This document shows positions 1 through 7,766 of a DNA stretch of 36,872 nucleotides, piece after piece. The notes under the pieces were generated by a model. That model saw only the letters and a list, made by a program, of their open reading frames with translations, made no database searches and was not told the DNA's origin. How positions within the stretch are numbered: position 1 is the first letter of the stretch; every line of letters begins with the position of its first letter. This DNA comes from Candidatus Omnitrophota bacterium (GTDB lineage Bacteria; Omnitrophota; Gorgyraeia; Velamenicoccales; Velamenicoccaceae): positions 1 to 36,872 of the forward strand of contig JACRLT010000035.1 of NCBI GenBank assembly GCA_016235185.1, in the 5' to 3' direction. The position numbers and the translations under genes were made by a program.

Positions 1-120
1 CACGGGGTCAATGAAGCCCCAGGTAAACGATACAACCTATAACCTATCTACTCTCCAGACCATTCGAGCTACTATATCGATAATCCAGAGAATTCACCAA
101 CTCATTTGACTTTTATCGTA
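1..120. other. Left-edge intergenic stretch, no gene seen
   Basis: I see no convincing coding region. Short low-complexity phrases of the AACCTATAACC type occur near 25-45. On the minus strand this stretch follows a structured leader (121-231), but the first ATG after the Shine-Dalgarno sequence (minus strand, from 124) meets a stop after three codons. The gene that leader would serve is either outside the window, very short, or lost. Confidence 0.5.
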
Positions 121-231
121 TCATCTCCTTAATTTTGCCATTCCCAGCTTTTCTTCTTTACAAAATTAACCCCGAAGCGAGCTTCAAAATTATCAAAGAG
201 AATTTTGAAGCGCTTTCGCAAGGGGCCACTT
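121..231 (-). promoter_or_regulatory. Structured 5'-leader element, copy A (downstream of flavodiiron gene)
   Basis: On the minus strand this has the two-hairpin layout shared by five sites. The outer stem pairs 170-173 with 222-225 (CCCC/GGGG). An inner 11-bp stem pairs 181-191 with 201-211. The second hairpin pairs 161-169 with 129-137 (TTAATTTTG with CAAAATTAA) and runs into AAGGAG. It begins just after the flavodiiron stop codon. No clear reading frame follows it, so it may be an orphan copy. Confidence 0.6.
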
Positions 232-238
232 CATCTAT

Positions 239-1423
239 TTAAGCTGCTTTTACCGCTTGGACTATCACTTTAGCATAATCTTTTAATTTGCTCAACTCTT
301 CTTCGTCAGGCACATACTGCACCTCAAAAGGCGGCTCTATGATCTCTATACCAATAGCTTCAATATCCTTACGTATAGCCTTAGATGCGCCTTCAGCCCA
401 TCCATAAGAACCGAAGATGCCGGCTTTCTTGTTTTTTGGTTTCAGCCCCCTTAAATACGTCAGAAAACCGCCGACTGTCCAGAACATATCGGCATTCAAT
501 GTGGGCGAGCCCACCAAAAATACCTTCGCATCCAGTATATCGCGCACGATCTGGCTTCCGTCGCTCTTCCTGATATTGTAGATCTTGACCTCTATGTTTT
601 CAGCCGCGATCAATTCAGTCAGCCTGCGCGCCAATTCTTGCGTTGAATCCCACATCGAGTCATACACGATAACTACTTTCTGTTTGGCCTTAAAAACAGC
701 CCAGTCCATATATGCATTTATGATACGCCCCGTATTTTTTCGCCAGATAGCTCCGTGGCTGGGGCCAATGATATCTACAGCCACACCCATATTGCAGAGT
801 TCGTCAATTTTCTTGGAGATAATACTGCCCAAAGGCATCAAGATGTTTGCATAATATTTAGTCGCTTCCTCCATACAATAATCTTCGCCTATCTCGTCTG
901 CAAAACGCTGCGGGCTGGCTAAATGCTGGCCAAAAGCATCGTTCGGCAGGAGGACTTTATCCTGTTCGCAGTAGGTAAACATGCTATCGGGCCAATGCAC
1001 CATTGGAGCGGCGATAAATTTTAAAGTGCGGCTTCCCAGTGAAAGCGTATCACCGCTCTTTACGACGTTCATCTCCCTGTCTTTGATCTGATAGTGCTTG
1101 ATTAACCCTTCTCTTCCTTTTGCTGTACAGAATATCTTGGCGCCCTTGGCAACATTTAAAATATCCGGCACCGAGCCCGAATGGTCCATCTCAACATGGT
1201 TGACTATCAGGTAATCTATTTTTTCCGGAGGCACGATCTCGCGGATATGGTCCAAGAGATCTGCGGCAAAACCTTTTTTTACAGTATCGACCAAGGTTAT
1301 CTTCTCGTCGATTATCAAATAGGCATTATAGGAAGTCCCGTGCGGGGTAACATAACCGTGAAAATCCCGGACATTGTAATCAACAGCGCCAACCCAGTAA
1401 ATTTTGTTTTTTAATTCGACCAC
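239..1423 (-). CDS. Flavodiiron protein (A-type flavoprotein, O2/NO reductase)
   Basis: Flavodiiron proteins reduce O2 to water and/or NO to N2O in the cytoplasm of anaerobes, usually with electrons from rubredoxin. The 394 residues match the minimal two-domain form. An N-terminal metallo-beta-lactamase-like domain carries the diiron ligands His76, Glu78, Asp80 and His81 (HVEMDH), with later His/Asp ligands in VHWPD, NDAFGQH and GPSHG. A flavodoxin-like FMN domain follows from about 255, starting VVIVYDSMWDST. There is no fused rubredoxin, but a rubredoxin gene lies two genes upstream (2587-2745). I chose the GTG start at 1423 because AAGGAG sits 7 bases before it; the nearby ATG at 1430 is out of frame. 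A structured leader (1431-1539) ends at this Shine-Dalgarno sequence. Confidence 0.93.
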   Translation of the reverse strand: MVELKNKIYWVGAVDYNVRDFHGYVTPHGTSYNAYLIIDEKITLVDTVKKGFAADLLDHIREIVPPEKIDYLIVNHVEMDHSGSVPDILNVAKGAKIFCTAKGREGLIKHYQIKDREMNVVKSGDTLSLGSRTLKFIAAPMVHWPDSMFTYCEQDKVLLPNDAFGQHLASPQRFADEIGEDYCMEEATKYYANILMPLGSIISKKIDELCNMGVAVDIIGPSHGAIWRKNTGRIINAYMDWAVFKAKQKVVIVYDSMWDSTQELARRLTELIAAENIEVKIYNIRKSDGSQIVRDILDAKVFLVGSPTLNADMFWTVGGFLTYLRGLKPKNKKAGIFGSYGWAEGASKAIRKDIEAIGIEIIEPPFEVQYVPDEEELSKLKDYAKVIVQAVKAA

Positions 1424-1430
1424 GGTACAT

Positions 1431-1539
1431 CTCCTTGATTTTACCTATAACTGGGTATTTATTCCTCACAAAATCAACCCCGAAGCCTGCGCAGTCCGCC
1501 ACTGAATCAATGGCGGACAAGCGTTTAAGCAAGGGGTCA
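1431..1539 (-). promoter_or_regulatory. Structured 5'-leader element, copy B (flavodiiron gene)
   Basis: The outer stem pairs 1477-1481 with 1533-1537 (ACCCC/GGGGT). The inner 8-bp stem pairs 1494-1501 with 1511-1518 (GTCCGCCA/TGGCGGAC). The second hairpin pairs 1469-1477 with 1435-1443 (TTGATTTTG with TAAAATCAA, one G-T) and runs directly into AAGGAG, 7 bases before the GTG start. The inner stem is entirely different in sequence from the other copies, while its position is kept. The element begins at the stop codon of the upstream membrane-protein gene. Confidence 0.7.
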
Positions 1540-2574
1540 CTTCCCAGTGATGCGCTCTTCTACTTCGCGCATATCTTTAATGACAGGGCCATCGGGGCCA
1601 TTGAAACGGACCTGCCCCGATTCATCGGCATAAAAAATAAAACGCCCTGTCACATCAGGCTCTTTCGGCCTTGCCTCCAGGCGATAATGCTGGTCATCCG
1701 GACGGCTGTATTGATATATGTAGCCGCCTGGATGGCGAGGGCTGACCGCATCATCAATAATGGAATCTGATGCATACTTCCTTAAAACTCCGGGGTGCGC
1801 CGGATAAAATCCAAGATCGCGCTTGTAGTCCCCTGCTGCCGCTACTATAGAACTCATAGTAGCGTAAGCTGTGACATCATTGATACTGGCCATCTGCATC
1901 TTCATCTCCGGATAAAAAGAAATGATCGTCCTGTTTAGCGCAGGCCCCATCCCAACCAAGATAAAGACCAGGAGCGTAACCGGCATAACAATACCGGCAG
2001 CAATAGACCGTAAAAATCCTGCTTTGTAGGACTCGCGAAGGCCGATGATAATAATGGCCACTGACCACGCTAACGCAAAGACCCCCCCTACAAGAGGGAC
2101 GCAATAAAACAGATCCGCAGCGCTTCTATAGCAGATGACAAAAAAAGCGCCGATAAGCGCCCTATCCATACCCAGGATAAGCTTGATGCCTGTTGCTACC
2201 AGGACCACGGACACCGCAAAAACCAACAAAGGCCTCAAAAGCAAAAAAGGCGATGTAAAAATTGTGCTAGATAGCGTAGAGAGTTGTAAAGATCCTGAAA
2301 CCGGAAAGATACCCTTTGAGAAATATTTGAACCAATAAAGACTGGTAACGTCGAGGAATAATTTGATGTAACCGAGGATAAGCGCGAAGGCAACCGCCCG
2401 GATAAGGCGCCTCTTAATATCAGCGTGGCCGGCTAAAGAAAACTGCCTGAAAAAATCAACAGGCCTGAAAAGTATCTGGCCGCAAAAAGGCAGGAAAGCG
2501 CGCACACTTGCGCCAAATGTAGCCGCCTCGTCCCATGCCTGAAGCGGGTGTTTTTTTTCTTCGCCTGGGTCCAT
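1537..2574 (-). CDS. YIP1-type membrane protein with pseudopilin-like C-terminal domain
   Basis: The first ~210 residues hold about five hydrophobic segments and the FFRQF...RAVAFALILGY style of YIP1-family proteins. About 125 residues of soluble tail follow, containing DLGFYPAHPGVL, GGYIYQYSRP, YRLEARP and FYADESGQVRF. This pattern of short strand-forming motifs resembles the C-terminal part of type II secretion major pseudopilins (GspG-like). I infer a membrane-anchored protein exposing a pseudopilin-like domain; its function is unknown. I chose the ATG at 2574 over the TTG two codons earlier; no strong ribosome binding site precedes either. It follows rubredoxin by 12 bases, so it is probably in the por operon. 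Its stop codon is the first base of the leader of the next gene. Confidence 0.65.
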   Translation of the reverse strand: MDPGEEKKHPLQAWDEAATFGASVRAFLPFCGQILFRPVDFFRQFSLAGHADIKRRLIRAVAFALILGYIKLFLDVTSLYWFKYFSKGIFPVSGSLQLSTLSSTIFTSPFLLLRPLLVFAVSVVLVATGIKLILGMDRALIGAFFVICYRSAADLFYCVPLVGGVFALAWSVAIIIIGLRESYKAGFLRSIAAGIVMPVTLLVFILVGMGPALNRTIISFYPEMKMQMASINDVTAYATMSSIVAAAGDYKRDLGFYPAHPGVLRKYASDSIIDDAVSPRHPGGYIYQYSRPDDQHYRLEARPKEPDVTGRFIFYADESGQVRFNGPDGPVIKDMREVEERITGK

Positions 2575-2586
2575 TGTCAATTTATC

Positions 2587-2745
2587 TCACAACTTCTTGA
2601 AGTTGTCTTTCGTGACCCCGCATTCAGGACAGACCCATGTATCCGGGATATCTTTGAATTTTGTGCCGGGTGAGATATTCTGGGTAGGATCACCTACGGC
2701 CGGGTCATAGACATAACCACAAACCAAACATTCCCATTTTTCCAT
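2587..2745 (-). CDS. Rubredoxin
   Basis: This 52-residue protein is a canonical rubredoxin, a small one-electron carrier with a single iron bound by four cysteines. The ligands are Cys6 and Cys9 (CLVCG) and Cys39 and Cys42 (CPECG). The aromatic core (Trp4, Tyr11, Tyr13, Trp37) and the DPAVGDP loop are present. Length is typical of the family (52-54). The ATG at 2745 lies one base past the porB stop codon, so it is translationally coupled to the pyruvate:ferredoxin oxidoreductase genes. Its likely partner is the flavodiiron protein two genes downstream, for which rubredoxin is the usual electron donor. Confidence 0.97.
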   Translation of the reverse strand: MEKWECLVCGYVYDPAVGDPTQNISPGTKFKDIPDTWVCPECGVTKDNFKKL

Positions 2746-2746
2746 C

Positions 2747-3622
2747 TTAGGCCTCCGCATTCAAACCATACTTCTGGATATTGTAGTCAGCGATAGCCTG
2801 GACTTGTTTGACGGCATCCGGATTTTTCAAAAGATGTTTAAAGCGGCCCTGGACTTTCAGATACTCCTCCACAGGCTTGATCTTAGCGATCTTGCGCGGG
2901 ATCAATTTGCCATATTCATATTCAAAAAGAGGGTAAAGCCCGGTCTCGACCGCGAGTTTCGCCACATCAAACGTCATATTTGATTCATGTCGCCATCCCA
3001 AAGGACACGGCACATGCATCTGGATATATTTTGGGCCTTTGATGCTCAAAGCCTTCTTGACCTTTTTTTGTACGTCCTGCGGATAACCCACGGAGGCTGT
3101 CGCGACATAAGGTATCCCATGCGCAGCAGCGATCTCTGGCATAGGCTTTTTGGGCCTAGGGTTGCCTAAAGAACCTGCCCCCGATGGCGAAGTCGTGGTA
3201 TTGGTCAGCGTCGGAGTCAAACCGCTGCGCTGAATACCTGTATTCATATATGCCTCGTTGTCGTAACAAACGTAGAGGACATCATGGCCTCTTTCAAACA
3301 TTCCGGAGATCGCCTGCAGGCCGATATCAGCTGTACCGCCATCGCCGGCCTGGGCGATGACATTAATAGCATCCTTCTTACCTAAATACTTTAAGCCTGC
3401 CTCGATGCCGGAGGCAACAGCCGAACAATTCTCGAACAACGAATGGATCCACGGCACGCACCATGCGCTCTCCGGATACTTGGTCGAAAAAACCTCAAGG
3501 CAACCCGTATTATTGGCGATCATTGTATTTTTTCCGGCTGTGTCAATTACAAGGCGCGCGCCTACTGCCTGGCCGCAACCCGCACACGCCGTATGGCCCG
3601 GTTTAAAAAGTGTCTGCGTCAT
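2747..3622 (-). CDS. porB: Pyruvate:ferredoxin oxidoreductase, beta subunit
   Basis: The beta subunit binds thiamine diphosphate and, with the alpha subunit, oxidatively decarboxylates pyruvate to acetyl-CoA while reducing ferredoxin. The N-terminal HTACAGCGQ carries cluster-ligand cysteines typical of PorB. The thiamine-diphosphate motif begins at GDGG in [12 protein letters not shown] and continues to [10 protein letters not shown] with the metal-binding Asn. The 291 residues are normal for this subunit. The start overlaps the porA stop by one base (TAATG). It belongs to a four-gene set, C-D-A-B, transcribed right to left. A related 2-oxoacid substrate cannot be excluded from sequence alone, but the alpha-subunit motifs favour pyruvate. 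Confidence 0.93.
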   Translation of the reverse strand: MTQTLFKPGHTACAGCGQAVGARLVIDTAGKNTMIANNTGCLEVFSTKYPESAWCVPWIHSLFENCSAVASGIEAGLKYLGKKDAINVIAQAGDGGTADIGLQAISGMFERGHDVLYVCYDNEAYMNTGIQRSGLTPTLTNTTTSPSGAGSLGNPRPKKPMPEIAAAHGIPYVATASVGYPQDVQKKVKKALSIKGPKYIQMHVPCPLGWRHESNMTFDVAKLAVETGLYPLFEYEYGKLIPRKIAKIKPVEEYLKVQGRFKHLLKNPDAVKQVQAIADYNIQKYGLNAEA

Positions 3623-4803
3623 TATTTCGCCTCCGCTAATAATTCCTTCTTTAATCCTATAAATTCACAATCAACTTGTTTACCTGACAGGCATTCATAA
3701 ACTTCTTGGATGGATTGGAGCGTTATATCTCTTCCGCCCAGCCCAATAACAAAACCGCTGACCTTCGGTGCCTTTGCGCCCATGGAAGACACTGCGGCGC
3801 TCAAATCCGTATATAGCGGGCCAAAACCGCCCAAAGAAATACTTTTATCTACAACGGCCACTTCGCGTGCGCGGCTTAAAGCTTTCACTATTTCATTTTT
3901 AGGAAAAGGCCTATAGCTCGCGATCTTCAAAAGGCCAGCTTTTTTACCTTTACTCCTGAACTCATCAACGCTGTCACGGATAGTCCCGCACACAGATCCC
4001 ATGGCTACAAATACCTGCTCGGCGTCTTCTAAGTGATAGCCTTCGATAAGGCCGTTGCCTTCGCCCCTCTTGAATTGTCTCTTAAACTGTGCGGCGACTT
4101 CAGGGATGATGGTCAAAAGCTCTTGATGCGTCTGTTGCACCATATAACGGATCTCGATGTAATAATCCGGATCAGCCAAATACCCCATCGTCAGAGGATT
4201 ATCAACATCCAGCTTATACGTCGTAGAGTAAGGCGTGACGAATTTATCCACTTCTTCCTGCGACGGCATATCCACTACTTCCATGCCGTGCGTCAGGATA
4301 AAACCGTCCATGTTGACCATGACCGGCAACATTACGCGCGGGTCTTCGCCTATCCTGTACGCCTGCAAGTGCAGGTCAACTGCCTCCTGGATCGTCTCGG
4401 CGAACAAAAGCACCCACCCGGAATCACGTACTGTCATTACATCCTGCTGGTCATTCCAGATATTAATAGGGGCGGATACCGCGCGATTAGCAGTGGTCAT
4501 GACAACAGGCAGACGCAGGCCCGCAATATTAAAAACAACTTCTGCCATTAATAGCAGCCCTTGAGAGCTGGTCGCGGTATATGTGCGTACGCCGGTCGCT
4601 TGAGCGCCTAAAACAACAGAGGCTGCTGAATGTTCACTTTCGACATTGACGAACTGCGCGTTCAATTCTTTGTCCGCTACCATCTGCGCCAGGCCTTCTA
4701 CGATATGTGTTTGAGGCGTAATCGGATAGGCTGATACAACGCCTGGCCGGCACCTCTTTACTATCTCGGCAATAGCATGCGATCCTTCGACGAACTGTTT
4801 CAT
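3622..4803 (-). CDS. porA: Pyruvate:ferredoxin oxidoreductase, alpha subunit
   Basis: This is the alpha subunit, supplying the pyrimidine-binding and transketolase C-terminal-like domains. Recognisable motifs are AYPITPQTHI near residue 25, the ESEHSAASV segment, TATSSQGL, and the MTTANRAVSAPINIWNDQQD loop. I moved the start inward to the ATG at 4803, giving MKQFVEG and 393 residues: this produces an ATGA overlap with the porD stop and matches the usual PorA N-terminus. The longer reading frame to 4869 would add 22 non-conserved residues encoded inside porD. Confidence 0.93.
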   Translation of the reverse strand: MKQFVEGSHAIAEIVKRCRPGVVSAYPITPQTHIVEGLAQMVADKELNAQFVNVESEHSAASVVLGAQATGVRTYTATSSQGLLLMAEVVFNIAGLRLPVVMTTANRAVSAPINIWNDQQDVMTVRDSGWVLLFAETIQEAVDLHLQAYRIGEDPRVMLPVMVNMDGFILTHGMEVVDMPSQEEVDKFVTPYSTTYKLDVDNPLTMGYLADPDYYIEIRYMVQQTHQELLTIIPEVAAQFKRQFKRGEGNGLIEGYHLEDAEQVFVAMGSVCGTIRDSVDEFRSKGKKAGLLKIASYRPFPKNEIVKALSRAREVAVVDKSISLGGFGPLYTDLSAAVSSMGAKAPKVSGFVIGLGGRDITLQSIQEVYECLSGKQVDCEFIGLKKELLAEAK

Positions 4804-5072
4804 TTTTGGTCCCCCTCTTCCATTTCGCTGATCATTTCTATATCTTTTTTCGGGCATATCGCCGCGCAATTACCGCATCCCTTGCAATACGCATAATCGC
4901 ATTTAAAGGTATTTTTGCCTTCGCCGCTTATGATACCCTCGGGACATGTATAAATGCACATACGGCAGGCTATACAATTCTTTTGTAAAAACTTGGGCTT
5001 TGTTTCCGTGCGCCAAGAACCTGTCTTATTTGCTTGACTTGAGCCCGGTTTGCACGTTAAATGTCCTATCAT
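4800..5072 (-). CDS. porD: Pyruvate:ferredoxin oxidoreductase, delta subunit (2[4Fe-4S] ferredoxin)
   Basis: This 90-residue protein is the ferredoxin-like subunit that moves electrons out of the enzyme. It has two Cys-x2-Cys-x2-Cys-x3-Cys-type clusters: CIACRMCIYTCPEG and CKGCGNCAAICPKK. The N-terminal ~25 residues, with GSWRTETKP, match the usual PorD lead-in. It sits 11 bases after porC and overlaps porA by four bases. Confidence 0.93.
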   Translation of the reverse strand: MIGHLTCKPGSSQANKTGSWRTETKPKFLQKNCIACRMCIYTCPEGIISGEGKNTFKCDYAYCKGCGNCAAICPKKDIEMISEMEEGDQK

Positions 5073-5083
5073 TTATCCACCTC

Positions 5084-5647
5084 TTAATTTTTGCTGTTTT
5101 TGACGAACTCATAGCCTTTTTTAACGGCTTCGGCATTCATATCAACGATCTTCTGGCCCTTGTCCCCGAAACGCTCGACGATAGCCTTGACCATGTCTTC
5201 TACCTTTAGCTCACCTGTCGCAGCTGCATAAGCCCCCAAAAGGACGGTATTGCTCAAGAGCGTCTTACCGCCTGTGATCTCCATAGAGATCTTATTAGCG
5301 GGCACAACAAAAAGCTTCTGCTTGCCGCGAGGTTCAGGTATTTCCATTCCTTCTCTCTCGTTGACGATGGCCGTGCCGTTGTCTTTAAAACCCACATAAC
5401 AGTCAAAACCGCGCATCAGTGTCGCGTCCACGACAATAAGGTAATCCGGGTTGTAGACCTGGCTTCTTAAACGTACAGGCTTATCATCAATGCGGACAAA
5501 CGCATTCATGGGTGCACCCATGCGAGCCGCCCCAAAATGCGGAAACGCATACGGGTACTGGCCTTTTAAAAAGTACGCGTAGCCCAAGATGCTGGCTGTC
5601 GTAATAGCACCCTGGCCAGCCCGTGCATGAATCCTTATTTCTTTCAT
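5084..5647 (-). CDS. porC: Pyruvate:ferredoxin oxidoreductase, gamma subunit
   Basis: This is the first gene of the por operon, 187 residues, the normal size for the gamma subunit. Conserved features are IRIHARAGQGAITTASILGYA at the N-terminus, FGAARMGAP near residue 40, RLRSQVYNPDYLIVVD, and the ITGGKTLLSNTVLLGA segment. The ATG at 5647 is preceded by GAGAGG. A consensus-like promoter (5760-5788) and a structured leader (5658-5732) lie upstream, so the whole por operon appears to be under this leader. Confidence 0.93.
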   Translation of the reverse strand: MKEIRIHARAGQGAITTASILGYAYFLKGQYPYAFPHFGAARMGAPMNAFVRIDDKPVRLRSQVYNPDYLIVVDATLMRGFDCYVGFKDNGTAIVNEREGMEIPEPRGKQKLFVVPANKISMEITGGKTLLSNTVLLGAYAAATGELKVEDMVKAIVERFGDKGQKIVDMNAEAVKKGYEFVKNSKN

Positions 5648-5657
5648 CTATTGCCTC

Positions 5658-5732
5658 TCAATTTCCCGCTGAATCTTTTGTGTGAAATTGACCCCGAGCC
5701 TTTATCAGCGCTTTTCTTAAGCGAGGGGTCAA
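5658..5732 (-). promoter_or_regulatory. Structured 5'-leader element, copy C (por operon)
   Basis: This is the most divergent copy, yet it keeps the fold. The outer stem pairs 5688-5695 with 5725-5732 (TTGACCCC/GGGGTCAA, 8 bp). The inner stem pairs 5709-5713 with 5719-5723. The second hairpin pairs 5684-5691 with 5658-5665 (TCAATTTC/GAAATTGA) and abuts GAGAGG. Positions 5688-5691 belong to both stems, so the full outer stem and the second hairpin cannot form together. This gives a ready-made switch for exposing the ribosome binding site. Confidence 0.65.
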
Positions 5733-5759
5733 AATTAGATTTTAAAAAAACGAGACCCT

Positions 5760-5788
5760 ATTATATTAGGTAGGGCAGATAAAATCAA
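5760..5788 (-). promoter_or_regulatory. Promoter of the por operon
   Basis: On the minus strand TTGATT (5783-5788) and TATAAT (5760-5765) are separated by 17 bases. The predicted start is near 5753, giving a leader of about 105 bases containing structured element C. The -35 box overlaps the nicotinate phosphoribosyltransferase stop codon. Confidence 0.7.
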
Positions 5789-7146
5789 GGCTTTTTCAAA
5801 TGCCTCTCTAACCCCCGTATAAGCTTATTCAGATCCTTGCTTAGAACTACCGGATAAGCCGCTCCATGGCGCAGAAGCCTGTATTCTTTTTTTAAAGAAG
5901 ACAGGCCTTGGGCAGCCCTGTCTTTTATTTCGGAAGGCGGCCTAAAATTATAAACAATCTCCCCTGCGCGCATTACATTCTTTAAAAGGGGTTCGCCGGG
6001 TTTCTCATGCTCCAATCCTATGATATCCTCAATACAGAAGCCGCGCTTATCAAAGCGCCTGAAAATTTGCTTGCGGCCCGGAAGGGTAACCTTGTTTATG
6101 CTGAACTTCATGGTCGGCAGAAAAACACCGCCCTCATTGGTCACCTCGGCTATCTTATAGACCACGTCCAATGATGGAGCGTCTGCGGATGCACCCATTC
6201 GCGTGCCTACGCCAAAATCATCTATGGGAGCCTTACTTGCCACGAGCTTGTCTATCTTGTATTCATCCAGGTCACCACTGGCAAAGATCTTGACCTCTCG
6301 AAAATCGTTCTCGTCAAGCATGCGCCTGGCCATCTTGGCCTGCTGCGCAAGGTTCCCGCTGTCTAAGCGTATCCCCTGCAGCATATGCCCTTTAGCCCTG
6401 AACTCTTCTGCCACACGGATGGCGTTCTTGATGCCTTCCTGGATACTATATGTATCCACGAGCAGAATGGACTTATTAGGGAATGTCTCGAAAAACGCCC
6501 TGAAACTTTCTGCCTCGCTGGAAAAAGACAGGACAAACGAATGTGCCATTGTGCCCACCGCCGGTATGCCATAAAGCTTAGAGGCCAACACATTGGAAGT
6601 GCCGCTGAAACCCGCGATAAAAGCAGAACGCGCTACTTTTAGCGCCGCATCGATGCCCTGCGTGCGACGCAATGAAAAATCGTATGCACCCCTGCCGTCT
6701 GCCGCGGCCACTATACGAGAGGCCTTTGTAGCTACCATGGTCGAAAGATTAACGGCATTCAAAAGGAAGCTTTCAATGATCTGGCTCTCGATCAAAGAGC
6801 CTGTAACGCGGATAACGGGTTCCCCCGGAAAAAAGACCGTCCCTTCAGGCATAGCCCAAACATCGCCGTGAAACCTCAAGCGGCCCAAATAGGTCAAAAA
6901 ATCTTCACCGAATCCCAGACGCTCCAAATAATCCAGGTCTTCCTGGTTGAATTTCAGATTTTTCAAATAGCGCAGGACGTCTTCTAAACCTGCAAAAAGA
7001 AGATAAGAACGGTTAGCCGGCAGATGCCTGACAAAAAGGTCAAATGTAGCCTGGGCCTTGAAACGATGGCGGTAATAGCTCTGCGCCATCGTCAGCTCAT
7101 ATAGATCCATCAACAAACTTAAATTCGAATGATTAAAGGCTGCCAT
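5785..7146 (-). CDS. pncB: Nicotinate phosphoribosyltransferase
   Basis: This enzyme converts nicotinate and PRPP to nicotinate mononucleotide in NAD salvage (Preiss-Handler pathway). The 453 residues carry N-terminal LLMDLYELTMAQSYYRH, the FSLRRTQGIDAA segment around the active site, GTMAHSF, LLVDTYSIQEG and GIRLDSGNLAQQAKMAR, all characteristic of the family. The start at 7146 is 12 bases past the regulator stop codon, so the two genes probably share one transcript. NAD salvage downstream of a peroxide- or metal-responsive regulator fits a redox-stress operon, but this link is inference. Confidence 0.95.
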   Translation of the reverse strand: MAAFNHSNLSLLMDLYELTMAQSYYRHRFKAQATFDLFVRHLPANRSYLLFAGLEDVLRYLKNLKFNQEDLDYLERLGFGEDFLTYLGRLRFHGDVWAMPEGTVFFPGEPVIRVTGSLIESQIIESFLLNAVNLSTMVATKASRIVAAADGRGAYDFSLRRTQGIDAALKVARSAFIAGFSGTSNVLASKLYGIPAVGTMAHSFVLSFSSEAESFRAFFETFPNKSILLVDTYSIQEGIKNAIRVAEEFRAKGHMLQGIRLDSGNLAQQAKMARRMLDENDFREVKIFASGDLDEYKIDKLVASKAPIDDFGVGTRMGASADAPSLDVVYKIAEVTNEGGVFLPTMKFSINKVTLPGRKQIFRRFDKRGFCIEDIIGLEHEKPGEPLLKNVMRAGEIVYNFRPPSEIKDRAAQGLSSLKKEYRLLRHGAAYPVVLSKDLNKLIRGLERHLKKP

Positions 7147-7158
7147 ATTTTTCTAAGA

Positions 7159-7572
7159 TCAGTGGACCATCTGCCTTTCATTGCAGGCGTCACAAAGCCC
7201 GAAGAATTCAAGGCGGTGGGAATATATCCTGAAACCGGTCATCGTCCGGACTTTATCGTCGAGCTCTTTAATGGCCGGTATACGTATATCGTAGATCCTG
7301 CGGCAATTCTTGCAGATAAAATGGTAGTGCGAATGGACCACGGCGTCAAAGTGGCTTAAACCAGTGCCGAAATCAAGTTCCCAGATCTGCCCCTGCTCTT
7401 TTAATATCCTCAAATTCCTGTATACGGTCCCTAAGCTTAGGCGGGGAAATTTGCTTTTGAGCTTCTTATAGACCTGGTCAGCTGTCGGGTGCTCCTTGGT
7501 ATTAGTCAGAAGCTCTAATATCTTCTGACGTTGTTTCGTGATGCGATAACTGCTTTCCTTATCTTTTTTCAT
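7159..7572 (-). CDS. Fur-family regulator, PerR-like
   Basis: This 137-residue protein is a metal-dependent winged-helix repressor of the Fur/PerR family. The DNA-binding domain covers about 1-80 (RITKQRQKILELL, the HPTADQVY helix, LSLGTVYRNLRIL). The metal region has His80, His82 and His84 before Cys87-x2-Cys90 (HSHYHFICKNC). A second pair, Cys127-x2-Cys130, completes the structural zinc site. The multi-His stretch is closer to PerR than to Fur, though peroxide versus iron sensing cannot be settled here. I use the ATG at 7572, preceded by AGGAAGAGG; the longer frame to 7608 needs a TTG start without a good site. A PerR-like box overlaps its promoter, indicating autoregulation. Confidence 0.9.
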   Translation of the reverse strand: MKKDKESSYRITKQRQKILELLTNTKEHPTADQVYKKLKSKFPRLSLGTVYRNLRILKEQGQIWELDFGTGLSHFDAVVHSHYHFICKNCRRIYDIRIPAIKELDDKVRTMTGFRIYSHRLEFFGLCDACNERQMVH

Positions 7573-7702
7573 ATCCTCTTCCTTTCTAACGACAAACAAC
7601 CCACCCAAAAAGAGAAAGACTTTCCTTCTTGTTTTCTTTTAGAAGCGTGAAATATTACCTGGTGAGACGTCTAAGCCTGATTAACAGCAGGTTTTTTAGA
7701 TA

Positions 7703-7757
7703 GCTTGCTTATTAATAATGGTTATTATTATTATAAAGCAAGCAGGGGGATTGTCAA
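7703..7757 (-). promoter_or_regulatory. Consensus promoter overlapped by a PerR-like box (regulator-pncB)
   Basis: TTGACA (7752-7757) and TATAAT (7730-7735) are separated by 16 bases on the minus strand. A sequence differing at one position from the PerR consensus TTATAATNATTATAA occupies 7722-7736 and covers the -10 box. An 8-bp perfect inverted repeat (7703-7710 and 7736-7743, GCTTGCTT/AAGCAAGC) frames this AT-rich core. The predicted start near 7723 leaves an untranslated leader of about 150 bases. The overlap predicts autorepression. Confidence 0.72.
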
Positions 7758-7766
7758 GAAAAAGTT

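Noticed and set aside
13-120. A gene starting behind leader copy A
   Set aside because: All frames close within a few codons, and the ATG nearest the Shine-Dalgarno sequence is too close to it.
4033-4551. 172-residue plus-strand reading frame opposite porA
   Set aside because: It is antisense to a well-supported gene and rich in His/Arg in the way expected of a shadow frame.
5740-5790. Intrinsic terminator of pncB (GCCCTA/TAGGGT with T7)
   Set aside because: The stem is only about six base pairs with a G-T, and the sequence is better explained as the por promoter. Weak termination remains possible.
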